In this document: positions 1 to 5,474 of the stretch, piece by piece
Numbering within the stretch: position 1 is the first letter of the stretch
Layout: every line of letters begins with the position of its first letter
Source of the DNA: JALYIM01 sp040003205
GTDB taxonomy: Bacteria > Acidobacteriota > Terriglobia > Terriglobales > Acidobacteriaceae
Assembly: GCA_040003205.1 (NCBI GenBank)
Contig: JBDUDA010000192.1
Location: 1 to 6,079 of the forward strand
Direction: 5' to 3'
DNA: 6,079 bases
Made by a program: the position numbers and the translations under genes
The notes under the pieces: generated by a model
What the model was told of the DNA's origin: nothing
Database searches by the model: none
Seen by the model: only the letters and a program-made list of their open reading frames with translations

Positions 1-126
1 GTAGTTACTTCGTCACAACTTTCTGAATTTGTGTCTGCAATCCGCGACGTTGTAGAACTTGCTCACCATCCCGGGGCGTTCTGGTCTGAAGCTCTCGGCC
101 TGGCACGGAGGGCGATCAGCGCTTAA
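1..126 (+). CDS. C-terminal fragment of an unidentified protein (partial)
   Basis: Frame 1 is open from the first base to TAA at 124-126 and gives 41 residues, beginning VVTSSQLSEFVSAI and ending ALGLARRAISA. The 5' part of the gene lies outside the window. The peptide reads as alternating amphipathic helices (SEFVSAIRDVVELA, then FWSEALGLARRAI), a pattern common at the C-terminus of glycosyltransferases and other helix-capped Rossmann enzymes, but 41 residues are too few to name a family. It ends 33 nt before the PKS start on the same strand, so it could be the preceding gene of the same transcription unit. A minus-strand reading of the same DNA (13-234) would overlap the PKS start and has no family resemblance, so I prefer this frame. 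Confidence 0.5.
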   Translation, partial: VVTSSQLSEFVSAIRDVVELAHHPGAFWSEALGLARRAISA

Positions 127-148
127 GGTCGCCCGGCAAACCTTGGCG

Positions 149-154
149 CATAAT
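149..154 (+). promoter_or_regulatory. Candidate -10 hexamer just upstream of the PKS start
   Basis: CATAAT matches the TATAAT consensus at five of six positions and ends 5 nt before the ATG at 160. No Shine-Dalgarno lies in front of that ATG and no good -35 is visible. If real, it would give a leaderless or nearly leaderless mRNA. A single hexamer is weak evidence. Confidence 0.27.
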
Positions 155-159
155 TGACT

Positions 160-1227
160 ATGCAAATTCTTAGCGCTGCAAGTGCATTCCCTAAAAACTA
201 TTATCCTCAGGAAGTTTTGCTTCAGGCATTGCAAACTTATTGGGGTGCGACGCTAGAAAGTCCGGAACTTCTTCGCCGGCTGCACCGCAACACTGGCGTG
301 GACGGACGCTACCTGGCGTTGCCGGTGCAAGCTTACCCAAAACTTACCGGATGGGGCGAAGTAAACGATCTGTGGATTGAAGTGGCGCTCGACCTCGGTC
401 AACAGGCGATTTCTTGCGCTCTGACAAATGCCGGGCTGGCTGCGCGAGACCTGGATGCGTTTTTTTTTACATCGGTGACTGGCATCGCCAGTCCCTCGAT
501 TGATGCCCTGCTAATTAATCGTATTGGTCTGTCGCCAAACATTCGCCGTATCCCCATGTTCGGGCTGGGGTGCGTAGCCGGGGCCGCCGGAATCGCGCGC
601 GCGGCCGACTATGTCAAAGCCTATCCCTCGCAGATGGCAGTGCTGCTCTCGGTCGAACTTTGTTCACTCACCATTCAGAAAGAGGATTTATCCGCTGCCA
701 ATCTGATTTCCGCCGGACTCTTCGGCGACGGCGCCGCCGCCGTCATCGTCGCTGGGGATGAATGCACCGCCCTGACTGCTGCGGAGAATCTCGGCCCCGC
801 AATTCTGGCTACACGATCGGTGTTTTATCCCCAAACCGAACATATGATGGGCTGGAAGATTTCTGAAAAAGGCTTCAGCATCGTGCTTTCACGCGAGGTT
901 CCGGACTTGGTGCGAAAGCAAATTGGCATTGATGTGGATTCATTTCTTGCAGAATACGGGCACGCTCGCAGCGACATTGGAAGCTGGGTATTGCACACCG
1001 GCGGCCCGAAAGTGCTTGAGGCCATCGAGGACGCGCTGGATTTTAGAGATGGACAACTGCGAGCTTCGTGGGACTGTTTGCGAAAGACCGGCAACTTATC
1101 TTCAGCGTCGGTACTTGTGGTTCTGGAAGAGATCATGAAAAATCGCCGTCCGGCTCCGGGAACACTTGGCCTGATGGCAGCGATGGGTCCGGGATTTTGC
1201 TCGGAACTTCTATTGTTGCGATGGTGA
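160..1227 (+). CDS. Type III polyketide synthase (chalcone/stilbene synthase-like; probable alkylresorcinol or alkylpyrone synthase)
   Basis: Homodimeric CoA-primed ketosynthase that condenses an acyl starter with malonyl-CoA and cyclises the chain. From the ATG at 160 it is 355 residues, typical of the family; a TTG at 154 would add two residues. The catalytic triad is complete: Cys138 in MFGLGCVAGAAG, His279 in WVLHTGGPKVLE and Asn312 in TGNLSSASVL. Other family marks are GLFGDGAAAVIV (about 186-197) and the C-terminal AAMGPGFCSELLLLRW, the bacterial form of the GFGPG loop. The N-terminal half carries the usual DAFFFTSVTGIASPSID segment. No Shine-Dalgarno precedes the ATG. The stop overlaps the start of a flavoprotein gene, which implies co-translation. 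Family knowledge: bacterial members of this kind commonly make alkylresorcinols or alkylpyrones from long fatty acyl starters. The starter and ring type here cannot be read from sequence. Confidence 0.95.
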   Translation: MQILSAASAFPKNYYPQEVLLQALQTYWGATLESPELLRRLHRNTGVDGRYLALPVQAYPKLTGWGEVNDLWIEVALDLGQQAISCALTNAGLAARDLDAFFFTSVTGIASPSIDALLINRIGLSPNIRRIPMFGLGCVAGAAGIARAADYVKAYPSQMAVLLSVELCSLTIQKEDLSAANLISAGLFGDGAAAVIVAGDECTALTAAENLGPAILATRSVFYPQTEHMMGWKISEKGFSIVLSREVPDLVRKQIGIDVDSFLAEYGHARSDIGSWVLHTGGPKVLEAIEDALDFRDGQLRASWDCLRKTGNLSSASVLVVLEEIMKNRRPAPGTLGLMAAMGPGFCSELLLLRW

Positions 1228-2333
1228 ACACTACGGATGTGCTCATCATCGGAGGCGGTCCCGCAGGATTGGCAACCGCGATCGCTGCCCGCCAGCGCGG
1301 TTTCGATGTAGTTGTCGCCGATGGCGCGCAGCCGCCGATTGATAAGCCCTGTGGGGAAGGGCTCATGCCAGATGGCCGCGACGCCCTTCAAACCTTGGGA
1401 ATAGAAATTCCGGCGGAAGATTCACATCCCTTTCGCGGCATTCGCTTCGTGAGCGGCAACCTCAGCGTGCATGCGGATTTCCCCAACGGCTTTGGCATTG
1501 GAGTGCGCCGGACCGTATTGCATCGCATAATGATCGAGAGAGCTGAGGCATTGGGAATCAACCTGCTGTGGCAGACCCCTGTTACCGGCTTGCATGCGAA
1601 CGGCGCGCAACTCGGTGACCGTGCCGTGCGTGCGCGCTGGATTGTGGGCGCGGACGGAGGCCAATCGCTCGTTCGGAAGTGGGCAGGGCTTGATCGTTAC
1701 CGAAGCGACCAGACGCGGTTCGCGTTTCGCAGGCACTACCGCATTGCTCCCTGGAGCGATTGCATGGAATTACACTGGGGACCGAAGTGCCAGATCTATG
1801 TAACGCCGGTCGCCGGAGACGAAATATGTATCGCGTTGATCTCGCGCGACCCGCATCTACGACTGGATTCAGCACTCACTGCATTTCCAGAACTGCTTGC
1901 GCGGCTCCATAACGCGCACCCGGCTTCCGCCGAGCGAGGTGCGATCTCCTCGACCCGCAGATTAGATCGCGTGCACAATGGACACGTTGCTCTGGTTGGC
2001 GACGCTTCCGGCACGGTCGACGCAATTACCGGAGAAGGATTGTGTCTTTCTGTCCGCGAGGCACAGTGCCTGGCAGACTGTTTTTTAGCCGGAAGCTTGG
2101 AGCACTATCAACCGATGCATAATGCACTCAGAAGGCGTCCCGCTCTTATGGCACGGCTCATGCTGGCACTTGATTGGAAGACTTCCATACGCCAGCGCAT
2201 AATGCAGGCTTTTCATCACGATTCCAAACTCTTTGAACGTATGCTCTCGATGCACGTTGGAGTCTTATCGCCAACCGAGTTCGCTGCTAACGGACTTTCC
2301 CTGGGATGGCGAATGTTGACTGCGCCACATTAA
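1221..2333 (+). CDS. FAD-dependent oxidoreductase, geranylgeranyl reductase/aromatic hydroxylase-like, partner of the type III PKS
   Basis: A 370-residue single-component flavoprotein. The N-terminal Rossmann dinucleotide site is TTDVLIIGGGPAGLATA (GxGxxG at 11-16). It is followed by KPCGEGLMPDG (42-52), which is typical of the geranylgeranyl-reductase and related hydroxylase group, then GADGGQS with the conserved DG (145-146), and VALVGDASGTVDAITGEG with the GD motif contacting the FAD ribityl chain (260-261). I chose ATG 1221 because the Rossmann strand begins six residues later; the frame stays open upstream to 1068, but only in the PKS shadow. Start and PKS stop overlap by 7 nt with no clear Shine-Dalgarno, so translation is probably coupled. 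Inference: it hydroxylates or oxidises the PKS product, as SrsC does for alkylresorcinols made by SrsA in Streptomyces griseus. A reductase acting on an isoprenoid or quinone chain is the alternative. Confidence 0.92.
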   Translation: MVNTTDVLIIGGGPAGLATAIAARQRGFDVVVADGAQPPIDKPCGEGLMPDGRDALQTLGIEIPAEDSHPFRGIRFVSGNLSVHADFPNGFGIGVRRTVLHRIMIERAEALGINLLWQTPVTGLHANGAQLGDRAVRARWIVGADGGQSLVRKWAGLDRYRSDQTRFAFRRHYRIAPWSDCMELHWGPKCQIYVTPVAGDEICIALISRDPHLRLDSALTAFPELLARLHNAHPASAERGAISSTRRLDRVHNGHVALVGDASGTVDAITGEGLCLSVREAQCLADCFLAGSLEHYQPMHNALRRRPALMARLMLALDWKTSIRQRIMQAFHHDSKLFERMLSMHVGVLSPTEFAANGLSLGWRMLTAPH

Positions 2334-2412
2334 AACTCGCCGTCCATGCCTGACAACAGAATGGCCGGACTTCAATCACCTAAGCGCTTTGTGAGCACGG
2401 TTCTCTCGGTGT

Positions 2413-2418
2413 TAGACT
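2413..2418 (+). promoter_or_regulatory. Weak -10-like hexamer before the histone-like gene
   Basis: TAGACT fits TANNNT and lies 7 nt before the ATG at 2426. A possible -35, TTGTGA (2389-2394), sits 18 nt upstream. No Shine-Dalgarno is present. The match to consensus is poor (four of six), so this is a tentative call. Confidence 0.22.
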
Positions 2419-2425
2419 TCCGTCC

Positions 2426-2938
2426 ATGGCCAAGAAGAAAGCTAAAAAGAAGCTCCCAAGAACGAAGGCAACTTCGAGCAGGAAACGCACGCCGGCGAAG
2501 AAAAGCGCGGGGGAAAAGCTTGTCAAGAAAAAAATAGCTTCCCCAAAGAAAAGCGCTGTGAAGAAGGCCGCTCCCCGGAAAACTGCGAAGAAATCCCCCG
2601 CGAAAGCCAAGGTTGTCAAGAACAGACAGCTTGCTGCGCGTGTCAAAGGTGTACCGGTGAGAGAGAGCCGGAGGGAGAGTCCTATTTTCGATAATGAAAC
2701 AGTGGACCTGCAAGAACGGCGCGCCCGCTCGGCGGGGCAATCAGGAGGGCTGCAAGGATTATCGGATATCGAAAGCGCCGATTCAGAAAGTGTCGATGAG
2801 TTGGTAGAAGAAGGCAACGCCTTCGAAGCCGATGTAATTGCAGGCGTGGAGAGAGCAGGAGACGACGGCGAGCAGGAAGTACACACACACGAAGTGCCCG
2901 AAGACGACGTTCCCGGTGAATATTTGGACGAGGAGTAG
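2426..2938 (+). CDS. Histone H1-like lysine-rich protein with acidic C-terminal tail
   Basis: A 170-residue protein with strong charge polarity. Residues 1-67 are basic: MAKKKAKKKLPR, then AKKS, SPKKS, VKKAAPRK and KKSPAK blocks, with nearly every third residue Lys or Arg and a single Glu. This low-complexity composition resembles the eukaryotic H1 tail and bacterial H1-like proteins such as AlgP or HctB, which bind DNA or RNA. Residues 76-105 are a mixed linker. Residues 114-170 are acidic (SDIESADSESVDELVEEG ... VPEDDVPGEYLDEE). There is no signal peptide or membrane segment, so it is presumably nucleoid- or ribosome-associated in the cytoplasm. The acidic half has the look of a conserved domain I associate with Acidobacteriota proteins but cannot name. 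It is separated from the oxidoreductase by 92 nt and is probably a separate unit. No Shine-Dalgarno is visible. DNA binding is inferred from composition alone. Confidence 0.85.
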   Translation: MAKKKAKKKLPRTKATSSRKRTPAKKSAGEKLVKKKIASPKKSAVKKAAPRKTAKKSPAKAKVVKNRQLAARVKGVPVRESRRESPIFDNETVDLQERRARSAGQSGGLQGLSDIESADSESVDELVEEGNAFEADVIAGVERAGDDGEQEVHTHEVPEDDVPGEYLDEE

Positions 2939-2951
2939 CTGGAGATGTTTG

Positions 2952-3045
2952 CAGCTCTCAGCTTTCTGCTTTCAGCTCTCAGCTTTCTGCTCTGCTTTTG
3001 GCTTTTGGCTTTTAGCTTTTGGCTTTTAGCTTTTAGCTTTTGGCT
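2952..3045 (+). repeat. Heptamer tandem-repeat tract (GCTYTNN, mainly GCTTTTR)
   Basis: The first part is a 21-bp unit present twice in tandem (2952-2972 and 2973-2993), identical at 20 of 21 positions; each unit is itself three degenerate heptamers. The second part, 2994-3042, is seven consecutive perfect GCTTTTG/GCTTTTA heptamers. The 7-bp phase runs through both parts except for a 2-nt deletion at 2989-2993. The strand is nearly free of G and A outside the heptamer core. The period is not a multiple of three and stops occur nearby, so it is not coding. It begins 13 nt after the stop of the histone-like gene. Confidence 0.9.
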
Positions 3046-3081
3046 AAATTGCTTTCGCTTCCCCTCTATATCTCTTCTCTT

Positions 3082-3147
3082 CTGTCATCCCGACCGAGTC
3101 AGTTGATTCGCCTGGCGAATCAACTGGGGAGTGGAGGGACCTGTTTT
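3082..3147. repeat. REP-like dispersed element with perfect 13-bp inverted repeat
   Basis: The core is CAGTTGATTCGCC (3100-3112), one T, and GGCGAATCAACTG (3114-3126): a perfect palindromic stem with a one-base centre. The flanks are CTGTCATCCCGACCGAGT on the left and GGGGAGTGGAGGGACCTG on the right. From memory, TGTCATCCCGA...GGAGGGACCTG flanks around a variable hairpin recur between genes in Acidobacteriota genomes, which would make this one copy of a dispersed family; only one copy lies in this window. There is no T-run after the stem, so it is not a standard intrinsic terminator. Confidence 0.7.
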
Positions 3148-3186
3148 CTCCAATCACTTACCGTAATCACGGCAAAGCAAAACCGC

Positions 3187-3192
3187 TATGAT
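3187..3192 (+). promoter_or_regulatory. Possible -10 of the ureohydrolase gene
   Basis: TATGAT matches the -10 consensus at five of six positions, 50 nt before the ATG at 3243, which would leave a leader of about 44 nt. No convincing -35 is found at the usual spacing. A small CCGT-AATC-ACGG palindrome (3161-3172) lies just upstream and could be an operator or chance. Confidence 0.27.
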
Positions 3193-3242
3193 CGCATCTT
3201 CCAAATTGTGTTAAAAGAACGTTGGCACATTAACGAGGGCCC

Positions 3243-4214
3243 ATGAAGCAAACAGTTTCTTTATTCGCAATCATCGTTTCCACAATATGGGCGGCTTCAG
3301 CGGAAGCCCAGGCCGTCCCAACGTTCGTCGGAATACGCACCTTTCTCGGCGCACCTCACGTCACCAAACTGGACGACCTGCACGCCGACTTCGCGGTTCT
3401 TGGCGTCCCCTTCGATGAGTGGACCTGGGGACAACCGGGCGCGCGCTATGGTCCGCGCGATTTGCGCGAGAGTTCGCAGGAATACAATCACGATCTCACC
3501 GAGGGCTTCTATTACATTGATGGAGATCGCACGGTATTGAAGGGCAAGCACTGGGCCGACGTCGGTGACATCGAAATATTTCCCACTGTTCCCGCACAAA
3601 CAGACGACAAAATTACCTCTGCGGTCCGAACTATTCTTTCGAAAAAAGCTTTCCCGATCGTGCTCGGAGGAGACCACAGCATCACCTTTCCAGTCATCCG
3701 TGCCTTTGATACTCCTTTGACGGTGATTCACTTCGACGCCCATCTCGATACCTGGAATGGCGCGCCCGGAAATCTGGACCACGCTTCTTGGGTAAATCGG
3801 GTGGCAAAATTGCCCGGCGTGAAAGGAATCGTCCAGGTGGGGATGCGCGGGCTGGCGAACGATCCTGAGGCGGTAGGTAATGCGCGCAAGAACCACACGA
3901 CCATCATTACTTCAGAAGAAATTCATCGCAACGGCGTAACGAAGGCACTCTCTCAAATCTCCCCCGGCGGAAATATCTACATCACTCTCGATGTTGACGT
4001 AATGGATCCTACCCTGGCTCCCGGAACTGGGACGCTGGAGCCGGGCGGCCTGAGTTTTTCTGAAATTGACGATTTGCTGACCGGAGTCGCTGCCAAGGGA
4101 AATCTGATCGGATTCGATGTGGTGGAAGTAGACCCTTACCGGGATTCCAGCGGGCGCACCGCGCAAACCGCCGTTCGTCTCATGATCGATTTGCTGGGCG
4201 CGGCATTTCATTAA
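3243..4214 (+). CDS. Exported arginase/agmatinase-family ureohydrolase
   Basis: A Mn2+-type (or Ni2+) ureohydrolase that cleaves a guanidino group to urea and an amine. It has 323 residues, about 300 after removal of an N-terminal signal peptide: MKQ, a hydrophobic stretch VSLFAIIVSTIWAASA, and a likely signal peptidase I site after AEAQA (residue 24). Motifs run in family order: PGARYGPRDLRESS (65-78), VLGGDHSITFP (metal ligand His145), HFDAHLDTW (Asp165, His167, Asp169), YITLDVDVMDPTLAPGTGTLEPGG (Asp250, Asp252) and FDVVEVDP with Glu295 at the guanidinium-contact position. All six metal ligands are present, so the enzyme should be active. GAGGG at 3235-3239 is a closely spaced Shine-Dalgarno. 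Export is unusual because arginases and agmatinases are normally cytoplasmic. The substrate (agmatine, guanidinobutyrate, guanidine or other) cannot be assigned. It is monocistronic as far as can be seen. Confidence 0.93.
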   Translation: MKQTVSLFAIIVSTIWAASAEAQAVPTFVGIRTFLGAPHVTKLDDLHADFAVLGVPFDEWTWGQPGARYGPRDLRESSQEYNHDLTEGFYYIDGDRTVLKGKHWADVGDIEIFPTVPAQTDDKITSAVRTILSKKAFPIVLGGDHSITFPVIRAFDTPLTVIHFDAHLDTWNGAPGNLDHASWVNRVAKLPGVKGIVQVGMRGLANDPEAVGNARKNHTTIITSEEIHRNGVTKALSQISPGGNIYITLDVDVMDPTLAPGTGTLEPGGLSFSEIDDLLTGVAAKGNLIGFDVVEVDPYRDSSGRTAQTAVRLMIDLLGAAFH

Positions 4215-4295
4215 TGGTAGTGCGACGGGCCACTCCTTCCCCAAATGCTTCCCACCATGATCGTCCATAGTTCCGCATTTTGTAACAATTCGATT

Positions 4296-4324
4296 TTGTC
4301 GAAGACGTTAGTCAATCCTATGGA
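4296..4324 (+). promoter_or_regulatory. Possible sigma70-type promoter of the small acidic protein gene
   Basis: TTGTCG (4296-4301) and TATGGA (4319-4324) are 17 nt apart, giving a start about 27 nt before the ATG at 4358. The matches are four and three of six, so this is a modest candidate supported mainly by spacing and by the clear Shine-Dalgarno and terminator downstream. Confidence 0.3.
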
Positions 4325-4348
4325 TATCCTCCTTGCATTCGATTGCTT

Positions 4349-4353
4349 GGAGG
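4349..4353 (+). promoter_or_regulatory. Shine-Dalgarno that fixes the start of the 56-residue protein
   Basis: GGAGG sits 4 nt before ATG 4358. It rules out the in-frame TTG at 4343, which would place the Shine-Dalgarno inside the coding region. Confidence 0.8.
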
Positions 4354-4357
4354 AACT

Positions 4358-4528
4358 ATGACTTGGGCAGCAGATGGTGATTTGTCGCTTGCTGAGACGC
4401 CTATGGTCCGGGAGTTGACCTTAGAGGAAGCGGCCATGATTCTCAGCAGTCTAGCTGCTGAAGGAGACCTCGAGGCGGGCAAGGTCCTGGAAATGATGTT
4501 GCTCGCGAATCCGGTTGCCGTTTGTTAA
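4358..4528 (+). CDS. Small acidic hypothetical protein (56 aa)
   Basis: I do not recognise this family. The protein starts MTWAADGDLSLAETPMVREL and ends in a terminal cysteine (NPVAVC). It contains ten Asp/Glu against one Arg and one Lys, so it is strongly acidic. Residues 20-50 (LTLEEAAMILSSLAAEGDLEA followed by GKVLEMMLLA) look like two amphipathic helices joined at a Gly-Asp turn, a helical-hairpin pattern that would suit a protein-protein contact. There is no signal peptide or membrane segment. It has its own GGAGG Shine-Dalgarno, a possible promoter and an intrinsic terminator 52 nt after the stop, so it reads as a genuine monocistronic small gene. Possible roles include a small regulator or an adaptor, but nothing in the sequence decides this. 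Confidence 0.65.
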   Translation: MTWAADGDLSLAETPMVRELTLEEAAMILSSLAAEGDLEAGKVLEMMLLANPVAVC

Positions 4529-4579
4529 TGCCGCGATCCGGCCTCATTCGAAGTAGCCATAGGATCGCCGTTCGAAAAG

Positions 4580-4608
4580 GGGGAGCCTGCGCTCCCCTCA
4601 TTTTATTT
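4580..4608. terminator. Intrinsic terminator shared by convergent genes
   Basis: GGGGAGC (4580-4586), loop CTGC, GCTCCCC (4591-4597), then TCATTTTATTT on the plus strand. On the minus strand the same stem is followed by CTTTTCG, so it can end both the small acidic gene on the plus strand and the secreted-protein gene on the minus strand, whose stop is only 12 nt away. Confidence 0.85.
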
Positions 4609-4619
4609 GCAACCAGCCA

Positions 4620-5009
4620 TTATTTGCTTCCTTCTCCATCACGAGCGCTGGCGGCATCGCCCGAAATCGAGAGCGCATATTTCCTTCCTCCGAATCGCAC
4701 TTCGGAAAGAGCTCTGCTTCCGTCGGCAGCTTTCGTAACTACAATCGCGCTGGAGCCAGCTGACTGCGGCAAGTCCACTAACTTCGCGGGCACGCTTGCG
4801 ACCAGGTTTTTTCCTCTGAGAATGTTAAGCTTCACATCCGCTCCCGTTCCGTCCCATTTCAATTGATATTCGCCCGCCGCCAGTTGTTTGCCGCTTACGC
4901 TCACTGGACTTGATATTGTCATGTTGCCGGTGTTGGCGCCGAATGCGCTCGATGCGAGCAGAACCGTTACTATGGACAAGAAGCTTGCTGAATATTTAGA
5001 GAGAGCCAT
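4620..5009 (-). CDS. Small secreted beta-rich protein (129 aa), conserved acidobacterial-type hypothetical
   Basis: The product has a clear Sec signal peptide: MALSKYSASF, then LSIVTVLLASSAF, with cleavage probably at residue 24-25 (AFG or FGA). The mature part of about 104 residues has alternating hydrophobic strands (GNMTISSPVSVSGKQLAAGE, then YQLKWDGTGADVKLNI), VASVPAKLVDL and a closing SEVRFGGRKYALSI, suggesting a compact all-beta domain in the periplasm or outside the cell. There are no cysteines, so no disulfides or lipobox. I associate this arrangement (GxxLxAGEYxLxW ... VPAKxVxL ... SEVRFxGxxYAL) with a family expanded in Acidobacteriota of unknown function. AAGGAA at 5015-5020 is a good Shine-Dalgarno 5 nt before the start. 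The gene is convergent with the small acidic gene and shares its terminator. No clear promoter is visible upstream. Confidence 0.87.
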   Translation of the reverse strand: MALSKYSASFLSIVTVLLASSAFGANTGNMTISSPVSVSGKQLAAGEYQLKWDGTGADVKLNILRGKNLVASVPAKLVDLPQSAGSSAIVVTKAADGSRALSEVRFGGRKYALSISGDAASARDGEGSK

Positions 5010-5474
5010 ACAATTTCCTTTTCTTTCCCGAACGTCGGGAACCGGTTATGGCGGCCGGTTTCACCTGGTGCGGACAACTTGCATTTCTCCGCGTAGGTCT
5101 TACAATGCTGCCTCGGGGTAAAGCAATCGCGTTTCAGCCCACGGGATCTAACGCAATGCTGCGGGGATTGTTTCGCCTGGCCGCCAAACCGAGAGCGAGA
5201 CAGTCCCTCCACCCCTGACCGTTCAGGAACCGGAAAAAGGTACGGTCCCTTTCATCTGCAACTTTTTAAGAGGTCCTCAGTAGACTGCTTCTTCCAGATA
5301 CGAACTAGCTAACCATTAAGTTCACACGGTATTGAATTCGCAAACTTACTCCTTTGACGCATCCCAGTTCCCATCGTTAGCAGAGCTTTCACTGTCATCG
5401 AACAGACAAGCACAGAGTGTTATGTGCTCTGGCTGTGAGATCGACGCTGTTGCTTCCATTTACAATAAAGACGC
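5010..5474. other. 465-nt gap between divergent genes with no supported gene
   Basis: This is the divergent upstream region of the secreted-protein gene (minus) and the edge gene (plus). I see no RNA gene. Small structures are: AACCGG/CCGGTT arms at 5040-5045 and 5055-5060, which would fall in the leader of the minus-strand gene; the direct repeat CAATGCTGC at 5103-5111 and 5154-5162; and the arms AGCACA/TGTGCT at 5409-5414 and 5423-5428, about 45-65 nt upstream of the plus-strand start. Each could be an operator or chance. Short open frames here lack start signals. Confidence 0.6.
5461..5466 (+). promoter_or_regulatory. -10-like hexamer directly before the edge gene
   Basis: TACAAT matches the -10 consensus at five of six positions and ends 8 nt before ATG 5475, the spacing expected for a leaderless transcript. 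No Shine-Dalgarno and no clear -35 are present. Confidence 0.4.

Noticed and set aside
13..234. Minus-strand frame of 73 codons at the left edge
   Set aside because: It covers the end of the upstream gene and the start of the PKS, is cysteine-rich and has no family resemblance; it is a shadow frame.
825..1391. Minus-strand frame of 188 codons inside the PKS and flavoprotein genes
   Set aside because: It lies opposite two well-supported genes with clear catalytic motifs and its translation is low in hydrophobic core and rich in Ser/Arg, typical of antisense shadows.
2528..2534. A7 run in the histone-like gene as a programmed frameshift site
   Set aside because: The run arises from Lys-Lys codons, no downstream stem or meaningful alternative frame follows, and the zero frame continues into a coherent acidic domain.
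2380..2886. Minus-strand frame of 168 codons opposite the histone-like gene
   Set aside because: Its Phe/Leu/Ser-rich translation is what lysine-rich codons give on the opposite strand; the plus-strand protein has coherent charge architecture.
3223..3239. TGGCAC as a sigma54 -24 element upstream of the ureohydrolase
   Set aside because: There is no TTGC-type -12 element at the required spacing.
3040..3246. Plus-strand frame of 68 codons ending in the ureohydrolase start (ATGA overlap)
   Set aside because: It would begin at a TTG inside the heptamer tract, runs through the hairpin element and lacks a ribosome binding site; it is intergenic sequence that happens to be open.
4522..4866. Plus-strand frame of 114 codons
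   Set aside because: It crosses the intrinsic terminator and lies antisense to the secreted-protein gene, which has a signal peptide and Shine-Dalgarno.
5203..5212. GTCCCTCCAC as a second copy (inverted) of the 3082-3147 repeat element
   Set aside because: Only ten bases are shared with 3131-3140 and no hairpin or second flank follows; a match of that length is expected by chance in 6 kb.
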